Positions 24,279-33,544 of a DNA stretch of 42,566 bases are shown in pieces; within the stretch, counting starts at the first letter, position 1; each line of letters opens with the position of its first letter. The DNA is from Burkholderiaceae bacterium. GTDB taxonomy: Bacteria > Pseudomonadota > Gammaproteobacteria > Burkholderiales > Burkholderiaceae_C. The stretch is from the NCBI GenBank assembly GCA_023954095.1, contig JAMLIQ010000016.1, positions 1-42,566 on the forward strand, written 5' to 3'. Made by a program: the position numbers and the translations under genes. The notes beneath the pieces are model-generated. The model was not told where the DNA came from and did no database searches. It worked only from the letters and a program-made list of their open reading frames with translations.

Positions 24279-26270
24279 ATGTCCCTGCTGCCCCACCAGA
24301 TTGAACTGCTGTCCCCCGCCCGCGATGCCGACATTGGCATCGAGGCCGTCAACCATGGCGCCGACGCCGTCTATATCGGCGGCCCGGCCTTCGGCGCGCG
24401 CGCCGGTGCGGGCAACGACATCCGCGAGCTGGAGCGCCTGATCGCGCACGCCCACCGCTTCCACAGCCGGGTGTTCATCACGCTCAACACCATCCTGCGC
24501 GACGACGAGCTGGAAGGTGCGCGCCAGATGGCCTGGCAGGTCTATCACGCAGGCGCCGATGCACTCATCATCCAGGACATGGGGTTGCTCGAAATCGATC
24601 TGCCGCCCATTCAGCTGCACGCCAGCACCCAGACCGACATCCGCACGCCCGAGAAGGCGCGCTTCCTGCAGGACTGCGGCCTCTCCCAGATCGTGCTGGC
24701 ACGCGAACTGACCGTGCAGCAGATCGCCGCAGTGCGCGCCGCCACAGATCCGCAGCGCTGCGCCATCGAATTTTTCATCCATGGGGCGCTGTGCGTGGCC
24801 TACAGCGGCCAGTGCTACATCAGCCATGCGCAAACCGGCCGCAGTGCCAACCGGGGCGATTGCAGCCAGGCCTGCCGCCTGCCCTACCAGGTCACCGACG
24901 CGCAGGGCCGCATCGTTGCGCACGACAAGCATGTGCTCTCGATGAAGGACAACAACCAGAGCGGCAACCTGCGCGCCCTCATTGATGCTGGCGTGCGCAG
25001 CTTCAAGATCGAGGGCCGCTACAAGGACATGGGCTATGTGAAGAACATCACCGCCCACTACCGCACGCTGCTCGACGAAATCCTTGACGAGCGCGAGGCC
25101 GCGGGCGACCCGCTGGCGCGCGCATCGAGCGGCCGCACCACCTTCACCTTCACGCCCGACCCGCTGCAGAACTTCAACCGCGAGTTCACCGACTACTTCG
25201 TCAACGGCCGCAAGGAAGACATCGGCGCCTTCGACACGCCCAAGAACCCCGGCCAGGCCATCGGCTGGGTGACCAGGCTCGGGCCCAACTTCGTCGAACT
25301 CGAAGTGAGCGACCCGGCCACCGTGCTGCACAACGGCGACGGCCTGTGCTACTACGACCTGCAGAAGGAATTGGTGGGCCTGCAGATCAACCGCGCCGAG
25401 CCCGTGTCGCCGCGCAGCGGCCGACAGTGGCGCGTGTTCCCGAAAGACCCGATGGAGGGTTTCAAGGACCTGCGCAAGGGCACCGAGGTCAACCGCAACC
25501 GCGACATGGACTGGGTACGCACGCTGGAGAAGAAGTCCAGCGACCGGCGCATGGCCCTGTGGGCGCAGTTCGCTGAAACGGACAATGGCTTTGCCCTCAC
25601 GCTGACCGACGAGGACGGGTTCACCGGCGCGGCCCAAGCCGCCCTGCCCCACGAGGCCGCGCAGGATACCACCAAGGCAGAGGCCAGCCTGCGCGAGCAG
25701 CTCGGGCGCTTCGGCACCAGCATCTTCGCCGTGCACGACATCGCGCTGCAGCTCTCGCGGCCCTGGTTCGTCCCCGCCTCCAGCCTCAACGCGCTACGCC
25801 GCGATGCGCTGGCCCAGCTTGAAGCCGCGCGCGCCGCCGGATTCGAGCGCCTGCCGCGCGCCACGCCCATCGAGCCGCCCGCGCCCTACCCCGAGGACAC
25901 GCTCTCTTACCTGGCCAACGTCTTCAATCACAAGGCGCGCGACTTCTACGCACGCCACGGCGTGAAGGTGATAGCCGCGGCCTACGAAAGCCACGAGGAG
26001 GAAGGCGAGGTCAGCCTGATGATCACCAAGCACTGCGTGCGCTATTCGATGAGCCTGTGCCCCAAGCAGGCCAAGGGCGTCACCGGTGTACAGGGCACGA
26101 TCCGGGCCGAACCCTTGACGCTGATCAACGGCAACGAGCGCCTGACCTTGCGCTTTGACTGCAAGCCCTGTGAAATGCACGTCATGGGCAAGATCAAGCG
26201 CCATGTGCTTCAGCAAAGCCGTGAAATGCCCCTGACCTACTTCACGACCCGACCCCACCGTCCTGCATGA
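24279..26270 (+). CDS. rlhA: 23S rRNA 5-hydroxycytidine synthase (peptidase U32 family)
   Basis: A 663-residue member of the U32 family, close in length to E. coli RlhA (about 650) and much longer than its paralogue TrhP/YegQ (about 450). RlhA hydroxylates C2501 of 23S rRNA using prephenate. The N-terminal TIM-barrel part has LLSPARDADIGIEAVNHGAD and AVYIGGPAFGARA. The U32 signature is around EFFIHGALCVAYSGQCYISH, followed by NRGDCSQACRLPY; these cysteines are the expected Fe-S ligands. The C-terminal domain adds KHCVRYSMSLCPKQ and FDCKPCEMHVMG. It stands alone between psd and the calcium pair; the gap to the next gene is 91 bp. The rRNA role is taken from the family. Confidence 0.88.
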   Translation: MSLLPHQIELLSPARDADIGIEAVNHGADAVYIGGPAFGARAGAGNDIRELERLIAHAHRFHSRVFITLNTILRDDELEGARQMAWQVYHAGADALIIQDMGLLEIDLPPIQLHASTQTDIRTPEKARFLQDCGLSQIVLARELTVQQIAAVRAATDPQRCAIEFFIHGALCVAYSGQCYISHAQTGRSANRGDCSQACRLPYQVTDAQGRIVAHDKHVLSMKDNNQSGNLRALIDAGVRSFKIEGRYKDMGYVKNITAHYRTLLDEILDEREAAGDPLARASSGRTTFTFTPDPLQNFNREFTDYFVNGRKEDIGAFDTPKNPGQAIGWVTRLGPNFVELEVSDPATVLHNGDGLCYYDLQKELVGLQINRAEPVSPRSGRQWRVFPKDPMEGFKDLRKGTEVNRNRDMDWVRTLEKKSSDRRMALWAQFAETDNGFALTLTDEDGFTGAAQAALPHEAAQDTTKAEASLREQLGRFGTSIFAVHDIALQLSRPWFVPASSLNALRRDALAQLEAARAAGFERLPRATPIEPPAPYPEDTLSYLANVFNHKARDFYARHGVKVIAAAYESHEEEGEVSLMITKHCVRYSMSLCPKQAKGVTGVQGTIRAEPLTLINGNERLTLRFDCKPCEMHVMGKIKRHVLQQSREMPLTYFTTRPHRPA

Positions 26271-26361
26271 CCTTTTGTCTGCCCTGAGACCCTGTCCCTG
26301 ATGCCCTGTATTTCGTTCTCTGTGCAGATTTCCGCACTCCAGGCCGAAAGCGGCTGACGGC

Positions 26362-27408
26362 ATGAACTCCCCCGCTGCCGTCTGGCTTGCGTTTCTGGTC
26401 TGCGCCACGTTGATCGGCACCGCAGGCTACCAGCTCTCCCTGGCGGGCGATGCCATTGCACGGCGCACCGGGCTCTCCGGGAGCTGGATTGGCTTGACGC
26501 TGATCGCCAGCGTGACATCGCTGCCCGAACTGGCTACGGGCATCACCAGTGTCGCCCTGGCCCAGGCTCCCAACCTCGCCGTAGGCAATGCTCTGGGCAG
26601 TTGCGTGCTCAACCTGGCATTCCTGGTGGTAATTGACATGGTGCACCGGCGCGAACCCGTCTGGAGCCGCGCCAGCCGGGGCCATGTGCTGGCCGCCGCC
26701 TTTGGCGTCGTGCTGCTGGGGTTTCTGCTGCTGGGCCTGCTGATCGGCCAACTCTCGCCAGCCCCCGCCGGGCCTGCGAACTCCGCGCCACGCTGGAATC
26801 TGGGCCTGATGACACCCGTCATGCTGGTGCTCTACGTGGTGGCCATGAAGGTGGTCTTCGCCTACGAGCGCACGCACCCGGCGGAACCGGCGGATGACAA
26901 CGCCGCGTCCGCCCTTGAGGCGGCAATCCCCCCTCTGCGCAGGGCCATCGTCCGCTTTGCCGTATCCGCCCTGGTCGTGATGGGGGCGGGCCTGTGGCTG
27001 CCCTTTGCTGCCGTCGATCTGGCACATGCCATGGGATGGAATCGCAGTTTTGTCGGCAGCCTGTTCGTGGCCATGGCCACCACCTTGCCCGAACTGGCCG
27101 TCACGCTGTCGGCCCTGCGACTGGGCGCACTGGACATGGCCATCGGCAACCTGCTGGGAAGCAACCTGTTCAACGTGACCATCATTGCGGTGGACGATCT
27201 GTTCTACCGCCCGGGCGCGCTGCTGGCCGATGTGTCGCTGGTGCATGCGGTTACCGCCACCTCGGCCATCGTGATGACCGGCCTGGCGGTGGTCGGCCTG
27301 TTCTTCCGTCCCCGCGACCGGGTGCTGCGTGCCGTCGGTGCCATCAGCCTGGCCCTGACGGCGGTCTACCTGCTCAACACCTACGTCATTTTTCTGCATG
27401 GCACCTGA
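26362..27408 (+). CDS. CaCA-family cation exchanger (Ca2+/Na+ or Ca2+/H+ antiporter)
   Basis: A 348-residue inner-membrane exchanger with about ten hydrophobic helices in two inverted halves. The alpha-repeats are ASVTSLPELATGITSVAL with VGNALGSCVLNL, and MATTLPELAVTLSALRLG with IGNLLGSNLFNV. The acidic residue of each LPEL is the known ion ligand. In the first repeat the usual GS-N of the second part reads GSCVLN. Between the halves lies a short cytoplasmic loop with a DDN acidic cluster. It likely exports calcium using the proton or sodium gradient; ion choice cannot be read. Its end overlaps the start of the P-type ATPase by 11 nt, so the two are co-translated. Confidence 0.9.
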   Translation: MNSPAAVWLAFLVCATLIGTAGYQLSLAGDAIARRTGLSGSWIGLTLIASVTSLPELATGITSVALAQAPNLAVGNALGSCVLNLAFLVVIDMVHRREPVWSRASRGHVLAAAFGVVLLGFLLLGLLIGQLSPAPAGPANSAPRWNLGLMTPVMLVLYVVAMKVVFAYERTHPAEPADDNAASALEAAIPPLRRAIVRFAVSALVVMGAGLWLPFAAVDLAHAMGWNRSFVGSLFVAMATTLPELAVTLSALRLGALDMAIGNLLGSNLFNVTIIAVDDLFYRPGALLADVSLVHAVTATSAIVMTGLAVVGLFFRPRDRVLRAVGAISLALTAVYLLNTYVIFLHGT

Positions 27409-30088
27409 CCCGGCACACCGCCCCGCGCCCGCAGCGGCGCACCTGCGCGAGATCCATGACCTCGTCCAGGCCCATGGGGTCGATCCTGGCTGCGGCCTGC
27501 ACCCCGAGGAAGCCCTGCGGCGCGCCGCGCAGCACGGCGCCAACGCCTTGGCCGATGCCCCGCAGCGCAGCAAGGTGGCGCTGCTGGCCGATCAGTTCAA
27601 GGACTTCATGGTGCTGGTGCTGCTGGGCGCTGCCGTGGTCTCGGGCCTGGTCGGAGAGCTGACCGATACCCTGGTCATCCTGGTGATCGTCGTGCTCAAC
27701 GCCGTCATCGGCTTCGTTCAGGCCTGGCGCGCAGACCAGGCCATGGCTGCCCTGCGGCAGCTGGCTGCGGCGCACGCCACCGTGCTGCGCGGCGGCGCAG
27801 TCCAGGTGGTGGCTGCCAGCGACCTGGTACCGGGCGACATCGTGCTGCTGGAGGCGGGCAACCAGATTCCTGCCGACCTGCGGCTGATCGAGATCGCGCA
27901 GTTGCAGGTGGACGAATCCGCGTTGACCGGCGAATCCGTCACCGTGGCCAAACAGACTGCCCCCCTGGCGCTGCAGGAAGCCGGTGCGCTTGGCGACCGC
28001 ACCAACATGGCCTTCAAGGGCACCACGGCGACCCATGGCCGCGCCCGCGGGCTGGTGGTGGCGACGGGCATGCACACCGAGCTGGGCAAAGTGGCACGCC
28101 TGCTCGACAGCGACGACCGCAGCACCCCCTTGCAGTTGCGGCTGGCCGCCTTCGGCAAGCGCCTGGCGCTGGCCGTACTGGCGATCTGCGCCATCGTTTT
28201 TGCAGTAGGCGTGCTGCGCGGCGAGGCCCCCTTGCTGATGGCGCTCACAGCCATCAGCCTGGCCGTGGCAGCCATCCCGGAGGCATTGCCCGCGGTGGTG
28301 ACGGTGCTGCTGGCACTGGGCGCACGCCGCATGGTGGCGGTGCATGCCCTGGTGCGTCGACTGCCATCGGTCGAGACGCTAGGGTCGGTGACCACCATCT
28401 GCTCGGACAAGACGGGCACGCTCACGCAGAACCGCATGCACGCCGAACTTCTGGTGGCACGGGACCTGCCCTGGATTCCTGGCGACGCCGTGCCCAGCGC
28501 CGTGCACCTTGAAGCGCTGCGCGCCGCAGCACTGTGCAATGACGCCACCCGCCACCGGCAAAGCGGGCCTGGCGACTGCGAAGCGCCCGGCGAGACCACC
28601 ACCTGGACCGGCGACCCCACCGAAACAGCCCTGGTGCTGGCCGCGCACGCCGGCGGACTGGACAAAGCCGAGCTGGACCATGCCTGCCCACGCGTGCAGG
28701 AGCAGCCCTTTGATTCCGACCGCAAACGCATGACCACCTTCCACCGCGAAGGCGCGGGCTTTGCGGCCTACACCAAGGGGGCACCCGAATCGGTGCTGCC
28801 GCGCTGTACCGTGCAGTGGACACCCGACGGCAGCACCCCGCTCGACCGCACCGGTGTGCTGGCCACGGCTTCCCGCCTGGCCGCACAGGGCCTGCGCGTG
28901 CTGGCCCTGGCCCGCCGCAGCCACGACAGCCTGCCCGACACCAACGCGCTGGATGCCGTGGAAAGCCAGCTGGAATTGCTGGGCCTGATCGCGCTCATCG
29001 ATCCGCCCCGGCCCGAGGCGCAGGCCGCCGTGTGCGACTGCATCAGCGCGGGCATCACCCCGGTGATGATCACGGGCGACCATCCCGCCACCGCGCGCGC
29101 CATTGCACACCGCCTGGGCATCGTGACGCGCAGCGATGCCCCTGTCCTGACCGGCGCCGACCTGGCTACGCTGGACGATACGGCGCTGCGTGCGCGCGTC
29201 GAGCAGGTGCAGGTGTATGCCCGGGTCGACCCGGCGCAAAAGATCCGTATCGTCGAGGCGCTGCAGGCCCAGGGCCATTTCGTGGCCATGACCGGCGATG
29301 GCGTGAACGATGCGCCCGCACTCAAACGGGCCGACATCGGCGTGGCCATGGGGCGCGGCGGCACCGACGTGGCACGTGAAGCCAGCAGCCTGGTGCTGCT
29401 GGACGACAACTTCGCAACCATCGTCGCGGCCATCCGCGAAGGGCGGCGCATCTATGACAACATCCGCAAGTTCGTGCGCTATGCCATGACGGGCAACTCG
29501 GGCGAAATCTGGACGATTTTTCTCGCACCCCTGCTGTTTTTGCCCATTCCTTTGCTGCCCATTCACATTCTGTGGGTCAATCTGGTCACCGACGGCCTTC
29601 CCGGCCTGGCGCTGGCCGCCGAGCCGGCCGAACGCGGCACCATGCGCCGCCCGCCCCGCGCACCGGACGAAAGCCTGTTTGCCCACGGCATGTGGCAGCA
29701 CATCCTGTTCATGGGGCTGCTGATTGCCGGACTGTGCCTGGCGGTGCAGGCCTGGGCCCTGCACACCGGCCATGCCCACTGGCAAACCATGGTGTTCACC
29801 GTGCTCACGCTGGCCCAGATGGCGCATGTGCTTGCCATCCGGTCCGAGAGTGAACCCCTGTGGCGGCTTGGCCTGTGCAGCAACCGCCCGCTGCTGGGGG
29901 CCGTTCTGCTGACCTTTCTTCTGCAGCTGGCCACCATCTATGTGCCCTTTCTCAACCCCATCTTCAAAACCCAGCCCCTGAGCCTGCCCGAATTGCTGGT
30001 CTGCCTGGGCGCCGCTGCCGTTGTCTATGGCGCGGCGGAGATTGAAAAAGCCCTGCGCCGCAGGCCAGGCCGCCAGATAAGCTCATAG
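27398..30088 (+). CDS. P-type cation-transporting ATPase (Ca2+-ATPase, P2A-like)
   Basis: An 896-residue ATP-driven cation pump. Motifs are DESALTGES (TGES at about residue 177), SDKTGTLTQN with the phosphorylated Asp337, the nucleotide-domain KGAPESVLPR, TGDHPATA, and the hinge TGDGVNDAPALKRADIG from about residue 632. The M4 ion-site motif is AIPEALPAVV and M6 is NLVTDGLPGLALAAEP, close to SERCA/PMR1-type pumps (PEGLPA and NLVTDGLPA). This favours Ca2+ (perhaps Mn2+) over heavy metals; there is no CPx motif or heavy-metal-binding domain. ATG 27398 lies inside the end of the exchanger gene, an 11-nt overlap, so translational coupling is likely. Confidence 0.93.
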   Translation: MAPDPAHRPAPAAAHLREIHDLVQAHGVDPGCGLHPEEALRRAAQHGANALADAPQRSKVALLADQFKDFMVLVLLGAAVVSGLVGELTDTLVILVIVVLNAVIGFVQAWRADQAMAALRQLAAAHATVLRGGAVQVVAASDLVPGDIVLLEAGNQIPADLRLIEIAQLQVDESALTGESVTVAKQTAPLALQEAGALGDRTNMAFKGTTATHGRARGLVVATGMHTELGKVARLLDSDDRSTPLQLRLAAFGKRLALAVLAICAIVFAVGVLRGEAPLLMALTAISLAVAAIPEALPAVVTVLLALGARRMVAVHALVRRLPSVETLGSVTTICSDKTGTLTQNRMHAELLVARDLPWIPGDAVPSAVHLEALRAAALCNDATRHRQSGPGDCEAPGETTTWTGDPTETALVLAAHAGGLDKAELDHACPRVQEQPFDSDRKRMTTFHREGAGFAAYTKGAPESVLPRCTVQWTPDGSTPLDRTGVLATASRLAAQGLRVLALARRSHDSLPDTNALDAVESQLELLGLIALIDPPRPEAQAAVCDCISAGITPVMITGDHPATARAIAHRLGIVTRSDAPVLTGADLATLDDTALRARVEQVQVYARVDPAQKIRIVEALQAQGHFVAMTGDGVNDAPALKRADIGVAMGRGGTDVAREASSLVLLDDNFATIVAAIREGRRIYDNIRKFVRYAMTGNSGEIWTIFLAPLLFLPIPLLPIHILWVNLVTDGLPGLALAAEPAERGTMRRPPRAPDESLFAHGMWQHILFMGLLIAGLCLAVQAWALHTGHAHWQTMVFTVLTLAQMAHVLAIRSESEPLWRLGLCSNRPLLGAVLLTFLLQLATIYVPFLNPIFKTQPLSLPELLVCLGAAAVVYGAAEIEKALRRRPGRQISS

Positions 30089-30107
30089 CGAATGGTTCGA
30101 TCAGCGC

Positions 30108-30141
30108 CCGTGCGGGGCGTGCACAATGCCGACTCGCACGG
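30108..30141. repeat. Inverted repeat in the metY upstream region
   Basis: CCGTGCG (30108-30114) and CGCACGG (30135-30141) are perfect 7-bp arms 20 nt apart, between the ATPase stop and metY. The spacer contains CACAAT, a -10-like hexamer. It could be a terminator stem lacking a T-run, or an operator. No SAM riboswitch fold is recognisable by eye. Confidence 0.3.
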
Positions 30142-30185
30142 ACGCGCGCGCGTTCACCCCACCACCCTCCAGAGAGACTCCAGTC

Positions 30186-31469
30186 ATGCAGATTGAAACC
30201 CTTGCTGTTCACGCCGGTTACTCGCCCGACCCGACCACCAAGTCCGCCGCCGTGCCGCTGTACCAGACCACGGCCTACGCCTTCGACAACGCCCAGCACG
30301 GCGCCGACCTGTTCGATCTGAAGGTGGCGGGCAACATCTACACCCGCATCATGAACCCCACCACCGACGTGCTCGAGCAGCGCGTCGCGGCGCTCGAAGG
30401 CGGCGTGGCGGCCCTGGCCATGGCCTCGGGCATGGCGGCGATCACGGCGGCCATCCAGACCATTGCCGAGGCCGGCGACAACATCATCTCGGCCAGCACA
30501 CTCTACGGCGGCACCTACAACCTGTTTGCCCACACCTTCCCGCAGCAGGGCATCGACGTGCGCTTTGCCGACCCGCGCGACCCGGCCAGCTTTGCCAAGC
30601 TGATCGACACGCGCACCAAGGCGGTGTTCTGTGAATCCATCGGCAACCCGCTGGGCAACGTGACCGACATCGCCGCGCTGGCCAAGGTGGCGCACGATGC
30701 GGGCGTGCCGCTGATCGTGGACAACACCGTGCCCAGCCCCTACCTGTGCCGCCCCATCGAGCACGGCGCCGACATCGTGGTGCACGCCCTCACCAAGTAC
30801 ATGAACGGCCACGGCAACAGCATCGGCGGCATCATCGTGGACAGCGGCAAGTTCCCCTGGGCCCAGCACAAGGCCCGCTTCAAACGCCTGAACGAGCCCG
30901 ACGTGAGCTACCACGGCGTGGTCTACACCGAGGCCCTGGGCGCCGCCGCCTACATCGGCCGCGCCCGCGTGGTGCCGCTGCGCAACATGGGCGCCGCCAT
31001 TTCGCCGTTCAACGCCTGGCTCACACTGCAGGGGATTGAAACCCTGCCGCTGCGCATGGACCGCACCTGCGACAACACGCTGGCGCTGGCCCAATTCCTG
31101 CAAAGCCACCCCAAAGTTGAATGGGTGCGCTACGCCGGGCTGCCCGACCACCCGGACCACGCACTGGCGCAACGCCAGATGGGCGGGCGAGCCTCGGGCA
31201 TTCTGTCTTTCGGCCTCAAGAGCAGCGACGCCGATCCGCGCGCCGCAGGCGCGCGCTTTCTCGACGCGCTGGGCCTGTTCACGCGCCTGGTCAACATCGG
31301 CGACGCCAAGTCGCTGGCCACGCATCCGGCCTCGACAACGCACCGCCAGCTCAACCCCGAGGAACTGGCAAAGGCCGGTGTGAGCGAGAACATGGTGCGC
31401 CTGTCGGTGGGCATCGAGCACATCAACGACTTGCAGGCCGACCTGGCCCAGGCGCTCGACAAGGTCTGA
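30186..31469 (+). CDS. metY: O-acetylhomoserine sulfhydrylase / aminocarboxypropyltransferase
   Basis: A 427-residue cytosolic PLP enzyme of the Cys/Met-metabolism family that makes homocysteine from O-acetylhomoserine and sulfide. The N-terminus IETLAVHAGYSPDPTTKSAA and YTRIMNPTTDVLEQRVAALE are typical. The cofactor lysine is Lys204 in VHALTKYMNGHG. Ring-stacking and phosphate contacts are in ASGMAAITAA and TLYGGTYNL. The C-terminus has LATHPASTTHRQL and VRLSVGIEHINDLQADL. ATG 30186 follows AGAGAGA; a longer open frame from 30126 adds 20 non-family residues. About 430 residues and the LFAHTFPQQGI block favour MetY over MetB/MetC. Confidence 0.94.
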   Translation: MQIETLAVHAGYSPDPTTKSAAVPLYQTTAYAFDNAQHGADLFDLKVAGNIYTRIMNPTTDVLEQRVAALEGGVAALAMASGMAAITAAIQTIAEAGDNIISASTLYGGTYNLFAHTFPQQGIDVRFADPRDPASFAKLIDTRTKAVFCESIGNPLGNVTDIAALAKVAHDAGVPLIVDNTVPSPYLCRPIEHGADIVVHALTKYMNGHGNSIGGIIVDSGKFPWAQHKARFKRLNEPDVSYHGVVYTEALGAAAYIGRARVVPLRNMGAAISPFNAWLTLQGIETLPLRMDRTCDNTLALAQFLQSHPKVEWVRYAGLPDHPDHALAQRQMGGRASGILSFGLKSSDADPRAAGARFLDALGLFTRLVNIGDAKSLATHPASTTHRQLNPEELAKAGVSENMVRLSVGIEHINDLQADLAQALDKV

Positions 31470-31512
31470 CGACCGCTTCCGGCCGCTGCATTCAACGCAC
31501 GGCCGGATTCTC

Positions 31513-31562
31513 AAGCGATTTTGGCTTCTGGCGCTTGTGGGAAAAGCGGTTCAAGCTGTCTG
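31513..31562 (+). repeat. Degenerate intergenic repeat, copy A (metY-dgc gap)
   Basis: An AT-richer stretch with the ordered core CTTCTGGCGCTT-N7-AAGCG-N5-AGCTGTC. It has a small stem (CGCTT with AAGCG). Against copy C (CTCCAGCGCTT-N8-AAGCG-N5-AGCTATC) it keeps nearly identical block order and spacing. It is in the same orientation as copies B and C. Confidence 0.55.
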
Positions 31563-31577
31563 TGATGTAACACATCA
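31563..31577. promoter_or_regulatory. 15-bp palindrome upstream of the diguanylate cyclase gene
   Basis: TGATGT-AAC-ACATCA is a perfect 6-3-6 inverted repeat about 90 bp before the proposed GTG start. A -10-like TACACT lies at 31626-31631. It resembles a regulator-binding site; no regulator can be named. Confidence 0.35.
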
Positions 31578-31663
31578 AAACACATTAATCGCAAACGCCC
31601 TCGACGTCACACAGCACCGACCCGGATACACTTTGAAACCATCCGACGTCCCGTGCCTGCCCT

Positions 31664-33535
31664 GTGCTACCCGTTTCCTGCGCTCCATTGCTGCGTCTCG
31701 CTGCGCTGCTGCTCACCAGCCTGTGGCTGGCGCTGGGCCCGACGCAGGCCTGGGCTGTCGCATCTGGGCAGGATGCGGTGGAAGCCTCCAGGCTGGGCAC
31801 CGCACCGCTGTCCCTGACGCCCTGCCTGGATCTGCTCGAAGACCCTGGCGGAGCCCTCACACTGGAGCAAATCCGTGCGCCGGGGCTGGCACAGCAGTTC
31901 AAGCACAGCAATTTCACTGGAGAGGCCCTGAATTTCGGCATCACGCCGTCGGTCTGGTGGCTGCGCCTGCAGGTATCCAACACCAGCGACCAACCGATCG
32001 AACGCCTGCTGGAAGTGGCTTATGCACGCCTCTCGCACCTGAGCTTCCACGCACCGCATGGCGATGGCACCTATCGCACCATTGAGACCGGAACCACCGC
32101 ACCCTTCGAGAGCCGGGGCTACCCGCACCGCCATTTTGTCTTCAGCCTGCGCTTGCCGCCCCAGGCCGAACAGACCCTGTACCTGCGCGTAGCGTCCACC
32201 ACGGCCTTCATCGTGCCCGTCCGGCTGTGGGAGCCCGGCGCCTTCCACACCTACGAGCGCAGCGACTACGCCGCACAGGCCTGGTACTTCGGCATGGCGG
32301 CCGCCATGGTGCTGTTCAATCTGCTGTTGTTCATCCGCCTGAAAGACTGGCTGTATCTGCAATACGTGGGCTTCGCGCTCTCGATGGCCTTTGCCCTGGC
32401 GGCACAAAATGGCCTGGTCAAGGAAGTCTTCCGGCTCGAATCCCCCCTGTGGTCCGACCTGTGCACCACCTTCGGCTACTCGTTCGCCCTGGCCAGCGGC
32501 ATGCTGTTCATGCGCCGCATGGTGGAAACACCCCGACTGCTGCCCCGCCTGGACCCCTGGCTGCAGGGATTTGTCGCCTTTTTCCTTATCAGCCCCCTGC
32601 TGTTTCTGGTGACGGGCCAGGCGTTGATCAAGGCCGCCGCCGTGACCTATCTGCTGGCCATGGTCGCCCTCATGGCCGTTGCACTCTACGCCGCCTGGCG
32701 GCGCCAGCGCAGCGCCTATTTATTCCTTGTGGCGTTTGCCCTGCTCGGCCTGGGCGCGGCGACCAACACCCTGCGGGCAATCGGGCTGGTGCCCACCAAC
32801 GTGCTTACCGCCAACGCCATGCAGTTCGGCTCGGCGCTGGAAATGCTGCTGCTGGCCCTGGCCCTGGCCGACCGCTTCAACCAGATGCGCCGCGAACGAG
32901 CAGCGATGCAGGCCGAGTTGCTGTCCACGCAGAAAGCCCTGATCGACACCCTGCGCAGCACCGAACAGCGCCTGGAAGAGCATGTGGCCGAGCGCACCCT
33001 GGCCCTGGAAAAAGCCAACCGCCGGCTCGAAGCCCTGAGCCGCACCGATGGCCTCACGGGTATCGCCAACCGGCGCCGTTTTGACGAAGTGCTGGCCAGC
33101 GAATGGGCGCGCTCGCAGCGCAGCGGCGAACCGCTGGCACTGGCCATGCTCGACATCGACTGGTTCAAGGCCTACAACGACCACTACGGCCACCTGGCCG
33201 GTGATGACTGCCTGCGCAGCGTCGCCGCAGTATTGTCAAGCTGCGCTGCGCGCCACACCGACCTGGTGGCACGCTACGGCGGAGAGGAATTCGCCATCGT
33301 TGCCCCCGGCACCACGGCGGAGCAAATGCAGGCCTTGGCACTTGAAATTCAGCAGGCCCTGGCGGCACTCGCACTGGCGCACCCGACCACCCCGAGCGGC
33401 TGCGTCACCCTGTGCGCTGGCGTGGCCGCCGCAGCGGCAACGCCCGGCACCACGCCCGACAGCCTGGTGGCCGCCGCCGACCAGGCGCTGTACCAGGCCA
33501 AGGCCACGGGACGCAACCGGGTGGTGCTGGCCTGA
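31664..33535 (+). CDS. Diguanylate cyclase with 7TMR-DISM sensor
   Basis: A 623-residue membrane sensor that makes cyclic di-GMP. A signal sequence (LLRLAALLLTSLWLALGPTQ, then AWA) leads to a periplasmic 7TMR-DISMED2-type beta domain (about residues 40-185, with WWLRLQVSNTSDQPIERLLE). Seven hydrophobic helices follow (about 200-390), then a coiled coil (EQRLEEHVAERTLALEKANR) and a GGDEF domain starting DGLTGIANRRRF near residue 462. The active loop GGEEF is at about residue 539. It is preceded by RHTD, an intact RxxD inhibitory site at the usual five-residue spacing, so product inhibition is expected. The start is uncertain: GTG 31664 has no Shine-Dalgarno, and TTG 31688 would also keep the signal peptide. 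The sensed ligand is unknown. Confidence 0.9.
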   Translation: MLPVSCAPLLRLAALLLTSLWLALGPTQAWAVASGQDAVEASRLGTAPLSLTPCLDLLEDPGGALTLEQIRAPGLAQQFKHSNFTGEALNFGITPSVWWLRLQVSNTSDQPIERLLEVAYARLSHLSFHAPHGDGTYRTIETGTTAPFESRGYPHRHFVFSLRLPPQAEQTLYLRVASTTAFIVPVRLWEPGAFHTYERSDYAAQAWYFGMAAAMVLFNLLLFIRLKDWLYLQYVGFALSMAFALAAQNGLVKEVFRLESPLWSDLCTTFGYSFALASGMLFMRRMVETPRLLPRLDPWLQGFVAFFLISPLLFLVTGQALIKAAAVTYLLAMVALMAVALYAAWRRQRSAYLFLVAFALLGLGAATNTLRAIGLVPTNVLTANAMQFGSALEMLLLALALADRFNQMRRERAAMQAELLSTQKALIDTLRSTEQRLEEHVAERTLALEKANRRLEALSRTDGLTGIANRRRFDEVLASEWARSQRSGEPLALAMLDIDWFKAYNDHYGHLAGDDCLRSVAAVLSSCAARHTDLVARYGGEEFAIVAPGTTAEQMQALALEIQQALAALALAHPTTPSGCVTLCAGVAAAAATPGTTPDSLVAAADQALYQAKATGRNRVVLA

Positions 33536-33544
33536 ATGGAATTA

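Noticed and set aside
21987-25736. A 1249-codon minus-strand frame.
   Set aside because: Only the last 396 codons (from ATG 23177) form a recognisable protein (HPP plus CBS). The rest is antisense of psd and rlhA.
30089-30185. SAM-type riboswitch upstream of metY.
   Set aside because: I found only a 7-bp inverted repeat; none of the SAM-I or SAM-II core sequence elements is recognisable.
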